Shown in pieces: positions 1 to 9,376 of a stretch of 48,101 bases of DNA. Source of the DNA: Candidatus Magasanikiibacteriota bacterium (GTDB lineage Bacteria > Patescibacteriota > Patescibacteriia > Magasanikbacterales > UBA922); assembly GCA_903837125.1 (NCBI GenBank), contig CAILTG010000077.1, positions 1 to 48,101 of the forward strand, in the 5' to 3' direction. The first letter of the stretch is position 1. Each line of letters opens with the position of its first letter. The position numbers and the translations under genes were made by a program. Under the pieces are notes generated by a model. It was not told where the DNA came from and did not search any database. It saw only the letters and a list, made by a program, of their open reading frames with translations.

Positions 1-61
1 AGGCCAATTTTTAACCTCCCAAAAAGGGATTTCTCACCCTTCGGGATTCGAAATTAAAAAC

Positions 62-1828
62 CTATTCGATGAACCCGCCTGCTTGTATTTTCCACAACTT
101 CTGATAAATTCCACCTTTTTTCTTAGTCAACTCTTGATGCGTCCCCTCTTCCACAATTCCACCTTTATCTATTACCACAATTCTATCCATTTTCATAATA
201 GTTGAAAGTCGATGAGCAATTACAATTACTGTCTTACCTTTCATTAAATTATTTAAAGCATCTTGAATAAGTTGTTCTGATTCAGAATCAAGTGAAGAAG
301 TAGCTTCGTCTAAAATTAAAATTGGCGCATTGCGTAAAATGGCCCGAGCAATAGCTACTCTTTGACGCTCACCGCCAGATAATTTTACTCCACGTTCGCC
401 AACAAAAGTGTCATAACCTTCAGAAAATCCAGAAATAAATTCATGGCAATGGGCTAATTTGGCCGCCTTCACCACTTCTTCATCAGTGGCCTCTGGCTTA
501 CCATAACGAATATTTTCTTTAAGCGAACGATGAAATAAAATAGGATCCTGTGGCACCAAGCTGGTGTTGGCCCACAAACTTTCCAGTTTGACTTTGGCAA
601 TGTCTTGCCCGTCAATTAAAATTTTACCTTTGTTTACATCATAAAGACGTAACAAAAGCCTTACTATTGTAGATTTTCCTGCTCCCGAAGGACCCACCAA
701 AGCAACTTTTTCATTCCCCAAAACTTGCAAATTAAAATGTGATAAAATTTGACGCGTTTCATGATAATTAAAAGTAACCTCAACAAAATCCACAGTTCTT
801 TTTTTCACAGACAAATCTTTAGCATTTTTTACATCTTTTACTTGATGCTCAGTTTCCAAAATCTCGGTCATTTCCACAGCATCGGCCAAATCTTCATAAA
901 CATGCTGAATTACCCGACCAAAATCCCAAATATGTAAGACCAAATTAATTACATATGATTGAATCAACACAAAGTCACCTACAGTAAATAGGCCTTTTTG
1001 CCAAAAACCCAAAGCAAAATAAAACAAGCCAATTTCTAAAATAATGGTTAAAAAACCCTGGACAGCTTCAAAAGTATTGGAAAAATTCCAAGTTAGCAAA
1101 CGTAAATCACACAGTTCTTTAGTGGCTTTGAAAAAATATTTTACTTCTCTACCATAACCATTAAATAATTTTACATTAACCTGATTAGTAAAAGTATCTG
1201 CTAAAATCGCGCCAGAACGAGAATCAGCTTGGCTACGTTTAATATCATAAGGTAATTTATATTTTACAAAAAACCAATTAAAAAGCAAAAAAATTAATAT
1301 CCAAATTAATAGACCAAGACCCAAATAAATATTTCGATTAAGAACTACTACTAAAATCAAAACCACTTGCACTATTAATTGTAAAACATTAAAAACAAAA
1401 CGATCAGAAATGGACTCAAACGAACGAGTAAAACGATTAACTTTTTTTACCAAAGAGCCAACAAAACTATTATTAAAAAATGCAAAAGAGTGCTTATGAA
1501 TATAAGCAAAACAAGTTGCCGACAAATCAGCCAAAACCTTCGCTTGAAAATATGAAGCGAAATACATAGAAAAACGCCAGAGCACCCAGCCCACAAGTTC
1601 CCAAAGAGCCACCATCATCAACGTGCCAATTAAAGCAGCTAATAATAAATGTCGATCACCGGTTTGTGACAATAAATCAAAAAACCTTTTATAATATAAC
1701 GGCACTATAACAGGTATAGCCGAGGCAAAAATGGTAGCAAAAAACATCACCAATCCAGATTTAGGATAGTGCTTCATGTGCTGCCAATAGTATTTAATTG
1801 TTAATTTTGTATTATTTTGCATAAACAC
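62..1828 (-). CDS. ABC transporter, fused permease/ATP-binding (MsbA/MdlB-like exporter)
   Basis: 588 aa; N-terminal TM domain; Walker A GPSGAGKST, signature LSGGERQRVAIARA, Walker B ILILDEATSSLD, AHRLST H-loop. Confidence 0.95.
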   Translation of the reverse strand: MFMQNNTKLTIKYYWQHMKHYPKSGLVMFFATIFASAIPVIVPLYYKRFFDLLSQTGDRHLLLAALIGTLMMVALWELVGWVLWRFSMYFASYFQAKVLADLSATCFAYIHKHSFAFFNNSFVGSLVKKVNRFTRSFESISDRFVFNVLQLIVQVVLILVVVLNRNIYLGLGLLIWILIFLLFNWFFVKYKLPYDIKRSQADSRSGAILADTFTNQVNVKLFNGYGREVKYFFKATKELCDLRLLTWNFSNTFEAVQGFLTIILEIGLFYFALGFWQKGLFTVGDFVLIQSYVINLVLHIWDFGRVIQHVYEDLADAVEMTEILETEHQVKDVKNAKDLSVKKRTVDFVEVTFNYHETRQILSHFNLQVLGNEKVALVGPSGAGKSTIVRLLLRLYDVNKGKILIDGQDIAKVKLESLWANTSLVPQDPILFHRSLKENIRYGKPEATDEEVVKAAKLAHCHEFISGFSEGYDTFVGERGVKLSGGERQRVAIARAILRNAPILILDEATSSLDSESEQLIQDALNNLMKGKTVIVIAHRLSTIMKMDRIVVIDKGGIVEEGTHQELTKKKGGIYQKLWKIQAGGFIE

Positions 1829-1939
1829 CGAAAAGCCCTATTAAAGGGGTTCAGATAAGGAGACGTAATTTTAGCCAAATTGTTACAGTAGAAATGTGCC
1901 ACGGCGCTTTCTACATTTTTCTTATTTAATATTTTTTGA

Positions 1940-2338
1940 TTATTTATTCAACGACTTCATTATCTCTTGAAGTTGAGAAGAAGAAACCCCTTGCAAAACA
2001 TTATTTAATTGTTCGGTTTTTACTGCCCCGTTATTTGTTCCACTTAACAAACCAGAATACTCTTTCCAGTATGGTGTAAGCAAAGGCACTAAATAAACTA
2101 TACCCAAAATTGTGGGAACCAAAATTATTAACCATTTCAAAATTCCACCCCAAATAATTAAATTCAAACGATATTTTATTTTTTTATTTTGTTCATAAAC
2201 CACCTCGGTCCATTTGATGCTTTTTTCAACAAGCGATTTTAAATCGTCAGGCTTTTTAATTTCCCCATCTGGAATTTCAATTTTTTCAACTTTTTTTTCT
2301 TCGGACATAGTATAAAATTTACAATTATCAATTTTCAA
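1940..2338 (-). CDS. hypothetical membrane protein
   Basis: 132 aa ORF with one TM stretch (WLIILVPTILGIVYLVPLL); no recognised family. Confidence 0.6.
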   Translation of the reverse strand: MKIDNCKFYTMSEEKKVEKIEIPDGEIKKPDDLKSLVEKSIKWTEVVYEQNKKIKYRLNLIIWGGILKWLIILVPTILGIVYLVPLLTPYWKEYSGLLSGTNNGAVKTEQLNNVLQGVSSSQLQEIMKSLNK

Positions 2339-2406
2339 TTACCAATTGTAGTCCATTGAAAATTGATCATTGTAAATTGATAATTAAAAAATTAAAAATA
2401 ATCACA

Positions 2407-2877
2407 TTACTTTATTTTTTGCCTTTTTTTCTCTTGCAACGATTTAACCACACTTTGAAATTTATCTACATCTTCAAACGCTCGATAAATGGAAGCAAAA
2501 CGTACATAGGCCACTTTATCAAATTTTTGTAGATGTTTCATTACTAACTCGCCTATTTCTTTAGAAGTAATTTCCCGCTTTTTCTTTTTTTGAATATCAC
2601 GTTCAATGGCATGAATCATCTGATCAAATTTTTCTTGAGTATACGGTCTTTTAGTTAAAGAACGAACAATACCACTCTCAAGTTTATTCCTAGAATAAGA
2701 TTCTCTTTGGCCATCTTGTTTAACTACCACAATATCTAATAATTCGGCCTCTTCTACTGTAGAAAAACGATAAGCGCATTTTTCACATTCTCGACGGCGT
2801 CTAATAGCCAGACCATCTTGAGTTAAACGTGAATCAACGACCTTAGTTTCATGATGACGACAAACAGGACAAAACAT
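2407..2877 (-). CDS. nrdR: Transcriptional repressor NrdR (Zn ribbon + ATP cone)
   Basis: Starts MFCPVCRHHETKVVDSRLTQDGLAIRRRRECEKC; typical ATP-cone. Start placed at internal ATG 2877 because the extra N-terminus of the 2407-2970 ORF is translated repeat sequence. Confidence 0.95.
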   Translation of the reverse strand: MFCPVCRHHETKVVDSRLTQDGLAIRRRRECEKCAYRFSTVEEAELLDIVVVKQDGQRESYSRNKLESGIVRSLTKRPYTQEKFDQMIHAIERDIQKKKKREITSKEIGELVMKHLQKFDKVAYVRFASIYRAFEDVDKFQSVVKSLQEKKRQKIK

Positions 2878-2887
2878 AATGAGAGTT

Positions 2888-2963
2888 ATAAAGTTTATAA
2901 AGTTATCCCGACCTCGAAGGTCGAGGATCCTCGATTTCGAATCGGGATAAAGTTCATAAAGTT
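2888..2963. repeat. GC-rich palindrome flanked by 17-nt near-identical direct repeats
   Basis: ATAAAGTTTATAAAGTT .. TTATCCCGA-[CCTCGAaggTCGAGG..]-TCGGGATAA .. ATAAAGTTCATAAAGTT. Confidence 0.75.
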
Positions 2964-3081
2964 TCGACAAACCAATTACAGTATAGCATTTAAAAAAAAC
3001 AAAAACAAACCCCTTTTTACAGGGGTTATTTTATCGTACTTTATTAACTTTAAAAACTTTATGAACTTTACAAACTATCGC

Positions 3082-4365
3082 CTACATACCCATCTTTTTT
3101 CTAATAAAAGCCGGGATTTCCAAATCATCATTGTCATTTTTTTTAGTAGATATTGGAGTTAAGGGTTTGGATAAAACTACTGGCTTTGCGGGCTCTGTTT
3201 CTTCCTCTAGCACCACACTAGACGCTGCCCTAGAAAAAAAACTACGCTTGAATGATTCTTTATCTTCAATTGACGCTTGAGCTGAAGTTGTCATTGGGGC
3301 TGAAACGGGCTGCTCAACAGGTTTTTTCTTTAAAAAAGAATTGGGAGAATAAAAAGATTTAGGAGAAGTAAAAAACGTTCTAGCAGACTCTTCTTCTCTT
3401 TTGGATCTTTCTCGCTCATCAAAACCTGTAGCCACCACCGTAATTCTAAGCTCATCACCCATATTTTCATCAATCACTGCGCCAAAAATTACTTTGGCAT
3501 TTTCATCAGCCGAACTGGTAATAACTTTAGCTGCTTCTGCAACTTCTTGCATACCCAAACTAGGACCACCAGTAATAGTAAAAAGAATACCTCTGGCCCC
3601 GTCAATAGAAATATCAAGAAGTGGACTGGAAATGGCTGCTTTAGCCGCTTCAGTGGCCCGATCTTCACCCTTGCCCAACCCTATGCCCATTAAGGCCGAA
3701 CCAGTATCTCTCATAATTGCTTTGACATCAGCAAAATCCACATTAATTAAACCAGGTACAGTAATAATTTCTGAAATTCCTTGCACCCCTTGGCGCAACA
3801 CCTCATCTACAATTTTAAAGGCCTCAATTAAAGTAGTTTTTTTATCAATTATTTGTAAAATTTTATCATTCGGTATGGTAATAATAGTATCCACCTTGCG
3901 TGCCAATTCTTCATGAGCTTTTTCCGCAATTAACTTACGCTGTGGACCTTCAAAAGTAAAAGGTTTGGTTACCACAGCAATAGTTAAAGCCCCACATTCT
4001 CGAGCTATTTCAGCTACAATAGGCGAAGCCCCAGAGCCAGTTCCCCCACCCAATCCACAAGTTATAAAAACCATATCAGTGTCTTTGAGCATTTCTCTAA
4101 TTTCATTCTGTGATTCCTCTGCGCTCTTTCTACCCAATTCTGGATCCATTCCCGCACCTAAACCTCGGGTTACAGCTTTGCCAATATTCAACTTATGAGG
4201 TGCACTACTATGATGTAAAGCCTGGACATCAGTATTCATGGCCACAAAATCTACACCCCTAATTCCCGACTTTACCATTCGGTCTATAGCTGATCCTCCT
4301 GACCCCCCCACTCCTATTACTTTAATCTTTGCAAAAGTTTCAATTTCCGGTTTAACTTGAGGCAT
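3082..4365 (-). CDS. ftsZ: Cell division protein FtsZ
   Basis: GVGGSGGSAIDRM, GLGGGTGSGASP tubulin signature, C-terminal DDLEIPAFIRKK. Confidence 0.98.
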   Translation of the reverse strand: MPQVKPEIETFAKIKVIGVGGSGGSAIDRMVKSGIRGVDFVAMNTDVQALHHSSAPHKLNIGKAVTRGLGAGMDPELGRKSAEESQNEIREMLKDTDMVFITCGLGGGTGSGASPIVAEIARECGALTIAVVTKPFTFEGPQRKLIAEKAHEELARKVDTIITIPNDKILQIIDKKTTLIEAFKIVDEVLRQGVQGISEIITVPGLINVDFADVKAIMRDTGSALMGIGLGKGEDRATEAAKAAISSPLLDISIDGARGILFTITGGPSLGMQEVAEAAKVITSSADENAKVIFGAVIDENMGDELRITVVATGFDERERSKREEESARTFFTSPKSFYSPNSFLKKKPVEQPVSAPMTTSAQASIEDKESFKRSFFSRAASSVVLEEETEPAKPVVLSKPLTPISTKKNDNDDLEIPAFIRKKMGM

Positions 4366-4374
4366 ATAATTTTT

Positions 4375-4486
4375 TTAATCCCGAACGAAGCGAGGGATCC
4401 CTTTTCAATACACTTAAATCTGCACTATTTAAATATCTCTTTTATGTACTGGAAAGGGATTCCTCGCCCGCCGGGCTCGGAATTAA
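4375..4486. repeat. MITE-like imperfect inverted repeat between ftsA and ftsZ
   Basis: TAATCCCGAACGAAGCGAGGGATCCCTTTTCAATAC .. inverted .. GTACTGGAAAGGGATTCCTCGCCCGCCGGGCTCGGAATTA; a related arm lies at 23-55. Confidence 0.65.
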
Positions 4487-4716
4487 TCTGAACACTTTTT
4501 GTATTCAATCTTTGTTAAATAAAACAAGTGGCTTCCGCCACCCTTATAGTGTATATTTTTTGTGCTCAAGTGTCAAAGAGTAAAGTGTTGATAACTATTC
4601 ATTCCAACACCCTAGCACCTTAACCTTTGAATACACAAGCACAAGGACGGAACAGCTGTAAATTAAAAACACTCTTTTGGAGTGCTTTAGTGCTGAGGTG
4701 CTTTGGCGCTAGAGTG

Positions 4717-5979
4717 TCAGGGTATCAGTGATTTAAACCAATTTTTAACATGACTAGTCACTTTACCCACATTCTTTAATCTACGCCCCATTTTTTTAGC
4801 ATTGCCATTTTGTAGCATTGCGCCCCACTTCACCAAACCCACAGCTGTAGAAAAAGATAAATCATTTATTTTTTCGGTTACACTTTTTATATCTATAGGA
4901 AAACCTAAAGAGGCTGGCAATCTTAATTTTTCTTTGGCCAACTCTACCAAGCCCACCATTTTTGAACCACCACCAGTAAACACAATACCTGCTGGCAGAA
5001 GACAACTTCTACCCACTTTGGCGAACTCTTGATCAACTTTTTCCAAAATTTCTTCCATTCTAGCTTCAATTATTTCAGCAATATATTTTCTACTCACTTC
5101 TTCACTTATTTCTGCCCCAGCCGCGGCTAAATCAATTGCTTCTTTTTTAGGAATGTCACGCGAAACACATTGTCCATAATTTATTTTTATTCTTTCTGCC
5201 ACATCAATAGAAGTGCGTAACCCTATGGCCAAATCATTGGTTACATGTTCTGAACCAACTGGCAAAACTGCCAGGTGCAAAATATCGCCTTCTTCATAAA
5301 TTATCATGCTGGTAGTAGCACTACCAATATTTACTACGGCTACTCCTAACTCCTTTTGCCGAGAAGTTACAGCCGCTTCTCCAGTAGCCAAAATTGACAA
5401 TACTAAATCATCTATATCCACACCTGTACGATAAACCGCTTTGGTTAAATTCTTAATATTGGCAGTTGGTGCTTGAATTATTTGTGCATCCACTTCTAAA
5501 CGAATACCCGTCATGCCCACTGGATCTTTAATACCACTTTGGCCATCAACCCCAAAAGTACGAGGAACCACATGAAGAATTTCATAATTTAGAGGTGAGG
5601 CAATAGTACGGGCCGCCTCTACTGCTCTAGCCACATCTTCTACACCAATCTCTCCATCTGATTTAGCCACCGCCACCACTCCCTTGCTTGGCTGACATAA
5701 AGTTTGCAGACCAGAAATTCCCACCCACACATGCTCAATCGGCACGCCAATTTGATGTTCAGTTTGCTCTAAAGCATTGGAAATAGATGAAACGGTCTCC
5801 TCAATACTGGTTACAATTCCTTTATGTACCCCTTCGGAAGGCACCTGGATCAAAGAAATTATCTGCAAATTCAACTGTTCACCCGGACCCAAAACCGCCT
5901 GCCCCACGGCAATGCGCACAGCGTTTGAACCAATCTCTAAGCCAGTAATCAATTCGTTAGTTGTTTTTTTGGCAACCAT
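4717..5979 (-). CDS. ftsA: Cell division protein FtsA
   Basis: 420 aa, TGLEIGSNAVRIAVGQ, VNIGSATTSMIIYEEG, GIVFTGGGSKM actin-fold motifs; upstream of ftsZ on same strand. Confidence 0.95.
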   Translation of the reverse strand: MVAKKTTNELITGLEIGSNAVRIAVGQAVLGPGEQLNLQIISLIQVPSEGVHKGIVTSIEETVSSISNALEQTEHQIGVPIEHVWVGISGLQTLCQPSKGVVAVAKSDGEIGVEDVARAVEAARTIASPLNYEILHVVPRTFGVDGQSGIKDPVGMTGIRLEVDAQIIQAPTANIKNLTKAVYRTGVDIDDLVLSILATGEAAVTSRQKELGVAVVNIGSATTSMIIYEEGDILHLAVLPVGSEHVTNDLAIGLRTSIDVAERIKINYGQCVSRDIPKKEAIDLAAAGAEISEEVSRKYIAEIIEARMEEILEKVDQEFAKVGRSCLLPAGIVFTGGGSKMVGLVELAKEKLRLPASLGFPIDIKSVTEKINDLSFSTAVGLVKWGAMLQNGNAKKMGRRLKNVGKVTSHVKNWFKSLIP

Positions 5980-6016
5980 AAATAAAAATTATTTCCACTT
6001 CGCTATTTTAACATTA

Positions 6017-6385
6017 TTATTTAAATAAAACAAGAAAATGCGGCCAAAATATTACTAAACCAATTAACAAAGCGCTAAACGATGCCAAAAAAACCATCGC
6101 TGCCATAATATCCTTAATTATCTCAATCTGGAAAGACAATCTAGGTTTCAACAAATCAACAAACTTTTCCAAAGCACTATTTAATAATTCCAAAATTAAA
6201 ACAATGGTTATTAAAAGCAAAATAACTACTATTTCGGCATTACGAAGATTAAAAAGCCAAATCATTGCCAACACTAGCACCGCCAAATAAACCTGTACTC
6301 TAAAATTCTGCTCATTAGCAAAAACATACTTTACCCCTCTTAAAGCGTCCTTAAAACTTTGTTTTAAACGGTGCAAATTCATCAT
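6017..6385 (-). CDS. dgkA: Diacylglycerol/undecaprenol kinase family protein
   Basis: 122 aa, SFKDALRGVKYVFANEQNFRVQ, ELLNSALEKFVDLL motif. Confidence 0.9.
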   Translation of the reverse strand: MMNLHRLKQSFKDALRGVKYVFANEQNFRVQVYLAVLVLAMIWLFNLRNAEIVVILLLITIVLILELLNSALEKFVDLLKPRLSFQIEIIKDIMAAMVFLASFSALLIGLVIFWPHFLVLFK

Positions 6386-6819
6386 AATAACTTTTTTACC
6401 AATTTTTTTACCATAATTTCTTGAATTTTAAACATTTTTTCTTTAGCCTTTTTTTGCTGATGATCATAACCCAACAGATGTAACACCCCATGCACCAACA
6501 TCCTTACCATTTCTTCTTGAGAAGTTACTTGATATATTTTTGCTTGACTAACTATTTGTGAAGGGCAGATAAAGATATCACCCAACTCATTTATTTTTAT
6601 TTCATTATTAGCAAAACCAAAAGATAATACATCAGTTACCTTATTTTTTCCACGATATTTTTTATTCAATCTCTGTATTTCCTTAGCACTAACCAAAATT
6701 ACGCTTACTGTCCCCTGCCTTTGCTGTAAATTCTTTAAAACAAAAAAAACTATTTTTTTAATCTTTATTTTGGAAATTATCTTTCCTGCAGTTATTAACT
6801 CATAAACATTGCATTCCAT
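6382..6819 (-). CDS. ybeY: Endoribonuclease YbeY (rRNA maturation factor)
   Basis: TDVLSF and HGVLHLLGYDHQ zinc motif. Confidence 0.95.
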   Translation of the reverse strand: MECNVYELITAGKIISKIKIKKIVFFVLKNLQQRQGTVSVILVSAKEIQRLNKKYRGKNKVTDVLSFGFANNEIKINELGDIFICPSQIVSQAKIYQVTSQEEMVRMLVHGVLHLLGYDHQQKKAKEKMFKIQEIMVKKLVKKLL

Positions 6820-6829
6820 ATACTCTTTT

Positions 6830-7981
6830 TTAAATCGTACTACTAACAGAAGTACTAGAGACTGATGGAACTACTACTGGCTGTAAATTGTTGACTGAAG
6901 AACTACTAAGAGTCGGCTCTAAAACCATTGGTTTTTGATCGGGTACTGTGGCGGAGAGCAGAGAGGAACGAAAACTATTTACCATCATTTGCATAAGATT
7001 ACGATAAAAGATAGAGCCACTGTTCACTGGATGATAAATTAAGACATAAACTTTTTTATCTTTTTCAAAATAAGTTACCAGTTTATCCAAACGCTCATGA
7101 CCCTCTTCTTGAAAACGATTAGTATAAGAAATTAAATCTGTATAATGTTGTCCTTTGGCCATTCGGGCAAACCAATTGGCAAAATTCTCCCCTGACTCTT
7201 CTTGATAAGTTTCAACTGAAATAAAATCTCCATTGGCAGCGGTAAAAATCACTTCATTCTGTGTTGAATCAACAGCTGCCGGCAACCAATTCGCTGGATA
7301 ATATATTCGATAACTCCAAACTGAATTCACATAATCCTTAACTAAACCAGAATCTATTATTTTAACCGGCGCAAAACCCAAGGGATTATATAAATTATTT
7401 ACTTCTTGTCCGTCATAATAACCATCACCATCAGTATCCCACTTTCCCGGATCAGTTCCCAAAACTGTTTCCTCAACATCATTTAAATTATCATTATCTG
7501 TATCCACACTATTAGCTGAATTAATTTCTGGAAAGGACAAAGGTAACTCATTTAATGATGGAGCATTACTGGCGGTGCTAGAAACAGGTACAACAGTTTC
7601 TGGCGTTTCAATAACCGGGTTATCCGTAGGGATAATGTTATTTGTTTCAACTATAGTATTTTTTTGAACCACTGGTTGAATTGTTTGTTTATTCTTATTC
7701 GCTAGATTTATATAATACCAAGAACTCAAAACCAAAAATAATATCACCACCCCTGCCAAACCTAAATACCAAATCTTTTTATTTTTTAGCAGGGCACCGG
7801 TTGGAACACCAGCATCAACCAAATCTCCAATAATCTTTTTTTCTTTATTTTTTTTCAACACCATTGATTGATAATGAACTACTGGATCTTTTCCACCATA
7901 AAACTCATCAGGAATTACCTGAATTTTTAAGTTACTATCTTTTTCATCTTCTTCTTTTACTTTCTTTTTAAATGGCCACAT
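6830..7981 (-). CDS. Single-TM protein with thrombospondin type-3-like DxDxDG repeats
   Basis: Start taken at ATG 7981 (MWPFKKKVKEEDE); TM IWYLGLAGVVILFLVLSSWYYI; DTDNDNLNDVEETVLGTDPGKWDTDGDGYYDGQEV. Confidence 0.85.
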   Translation of the reverse strand: MWPFKKKVKEEDEKDSNLKIQVIPDEFYGGKDPVVHYQSMVLKKNKEKKIIGDLVDAGVPTGALLKNKKIWYLGLAGVVILFLVLSSWYYINLANKNKQTIQPVVQKNTIVETNNIIPTDNPVIETPETVVPVSSTASNAPSLNELPLSFPEINSANSVDTDNDNLNDVEETVLGTDPGKWDTDGDGYYDGQEVNNLYNPLGFAPVKIIDSGLVKDYVNSVWSYRIYYPANWLPAAVDSTQNEVIFTAANGDFISVETYQEESGENFANWFARMAKGQHYTDLISYTNRFQEEGHERLDKLVTYFEKDKKVYVLIYHPVNSGSIFYRNLMQMMVNSFRSSLLSATVPDQKPMVLEPTLSSSSVNNLQPVVVPSVSSTSVSSTI

Positions 7982-8009
7982 AATAATTATATATAGCAAA
8001 CAAAAAATT

Positions 8010-8843
8010 TTATATTGTTGAAGTGGTGGATGTAGGTGGTTGAAACAATTTACCAGCACCAAGTGGATTATAACCACTCTTTACCTCTACTCCATCGGCA
8101 TAGCCATCACCATCAGTATCAGTTTTTAAAGGATCAGTTTTCCAAACATTCACTTCATCGCCATCACTCAAACCGTCACCATCAGTGTCCCAATTTTTTG
8201 GATCAGTACCTAGTTTCACTTCTGTGGCATCATCCAAACCATCGCCATCAGTGTCTACTGTTTCTCCAAATAAAACCTGACTGTCATTTGAATTAGATAC
8301 TGTTTCAGTACTTGAAGAAACACCAGAATCAACAGCCACTGGTAAAACCACTTGGGCTGATTCGTCATTAGTACCCAACTCAGGAACAGTAGTAGTTGTT
8401 TCATTAATATTATTAAGTTGATCTACTGGCTTATTTTGACCCTCTATAACTTGTCCACCAAATTTTTGATAAGCCCACCAGCCTCCCCAAATTACTCCCA
8501 AAATTACTAAAATCACCACTATTACCATTAACACCTTGGAAATAATTGGACCTTTAACTTCATAAGTCTCCGACACCGCTGGATTATCTGTCTCCCTTAC
8601 ATCTTCAGGCATTATTTTATATTGTGGCGCAGGTGGAGTTGATATTATTGGAGAAGCCGTTTTGGATGGTTGTTTAGGTTTTAAGACCCCCACCCCCAAA
8701 GCTGTTTTTAATTCAGCTGTTTCCTCTCCTCCACTTTCTTCTTCCCGATCGTCTATTCTTGCTAAAATATCCTCTGGTTCGCCCAGTGGTAAATTCGGTG
8801 GTGGTAATCCCGGGCCATTTTGAATTGATTGATCATCAAACAT
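8010..8843 (-). CDS. Single-TM protein with thrombospondin type-3-like repeats
   Basis: TM VLMVIVVILVILGVIWGGWWAY; DTDGDGLDDATEVKLGTDPKNWDTDGDGLSDGDEVNVWKTDPLKTDTDGDGYADGVEVKSGYNPLG. Confidence 0.9.
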   Translation of the reverse strand: MFDDQSIQNGPGLPPPNLPLGEPEDILARIDDREEESGGEETAELKTALGVGVLKPKQPSKTASPIISTPPAPQYKIMPEDVRETDNPAVSETYEVKGPIISKVLMVIVVILVILGVIWGGWWAYQKFGGQVIEGQNKPVDQLNNINETTTTVPELGTNDESAQVVLPVAVDSGVSSSTETVSNSNDSQVLFGETVDTDGDGLDDATEVKLGTDPKNWDTDGDGLSDGDEVNVWKTDPLKTDTDGDGYADGVEVKSGYNPLGAGKLFQPPTSTTSTI

Positions 8844-8887
8844 ACGAGTGTTAGTTATAAAGTTAAAAAGTTTGTAAAGTTATCTTA

Positions 8888-9331
8888 CTATTTTTTTCCT
8901 GGCCCAAGCGGATTATAACCGCTCTTCACTTCCACACTATCGGTATAGCCATCGCCATCAGTATCAGCTTTTAAAGGATTGGTGCCTAAAATTACTTCTT
9001 TGCCATCGGCTAAGCCATCACCATCAGTATCAGCATTCTTAGGATCAGTACCTAATTTTATTTCAATACTATCAGCCAAACCATCATGATCAGTATCAAA
9101 ATCTTTATAACCATCTAAACCATATTTTTTATTTTCTTCAGCCGTTAAGCCATTAATAATTTGTACTGGTCTTATTGCTTTTACAGTGGTGGTAGTCACC
9201 ACATTAATTTTTCCAGACTCAACTGGTATCTTAACAACATTTTTTGTTTTCAAAACAACATAAACAAAAATAGCAACAACTATTACCAATATCACTGCCA
9301 CTAAAATAATTATTTTTTTTCTGTTAAACAT
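8888..9331 (-). CDS. Single-TM protein with thrombospondin type-3-like repeats
   Basis: TM KKIIILVAVILVIVVAIFVYVVL; DTDHDGLADSIEIKLGTDPKNADTDGDGLADGKEVILGTNPLKADTDGDGYTDSVEVKSGYNPLG. Confidence 0.9.
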   Translation of the reverse strand: MFNRKKIIILVAVILVIVVAIFVYVVLKTKNVVKIPVESGKINVVTTTTVKAIRPVQIINGLTAEENKKYGLDGYKDFDTDHDGLADSIEIKLGTDPKNADTDGDGLADGKEVILGTNPLKADTDGDGYTDSVEVKSGYNPLGPGKK

Positions 9332-9376
9332 ACTTGTTTAAATTGATCAGCACCAACTAACTTTAATAATCTAAAA

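Noticed and set aside
2878-2970. N-terminal extension of NrdR (MSKLYELYPDSKSRILDLRGRDNFINFITLI)
   Set aside because: It translates the palindromic/ATAAAGTT repeat; the conserved NrdR start MFCPVC is at 2877.
3401-3916. 171-aa plus-strand ORF
   Set aside because: Antisense to ftsZ; no start context or family resemblance. The same applies to other plus-strand ORFs opposite ftsZ, ftsA and the giant gene.
7420-9110. Recurring ccatcaccatcagtatc DNA motif, CRISPR-like at first glance
   Set aside because: It is the coding sequence of DTDGDG calcium repeats; spacing and flanks do not fit repeat-spacer units. No CRISPR array or cas gene was seen.
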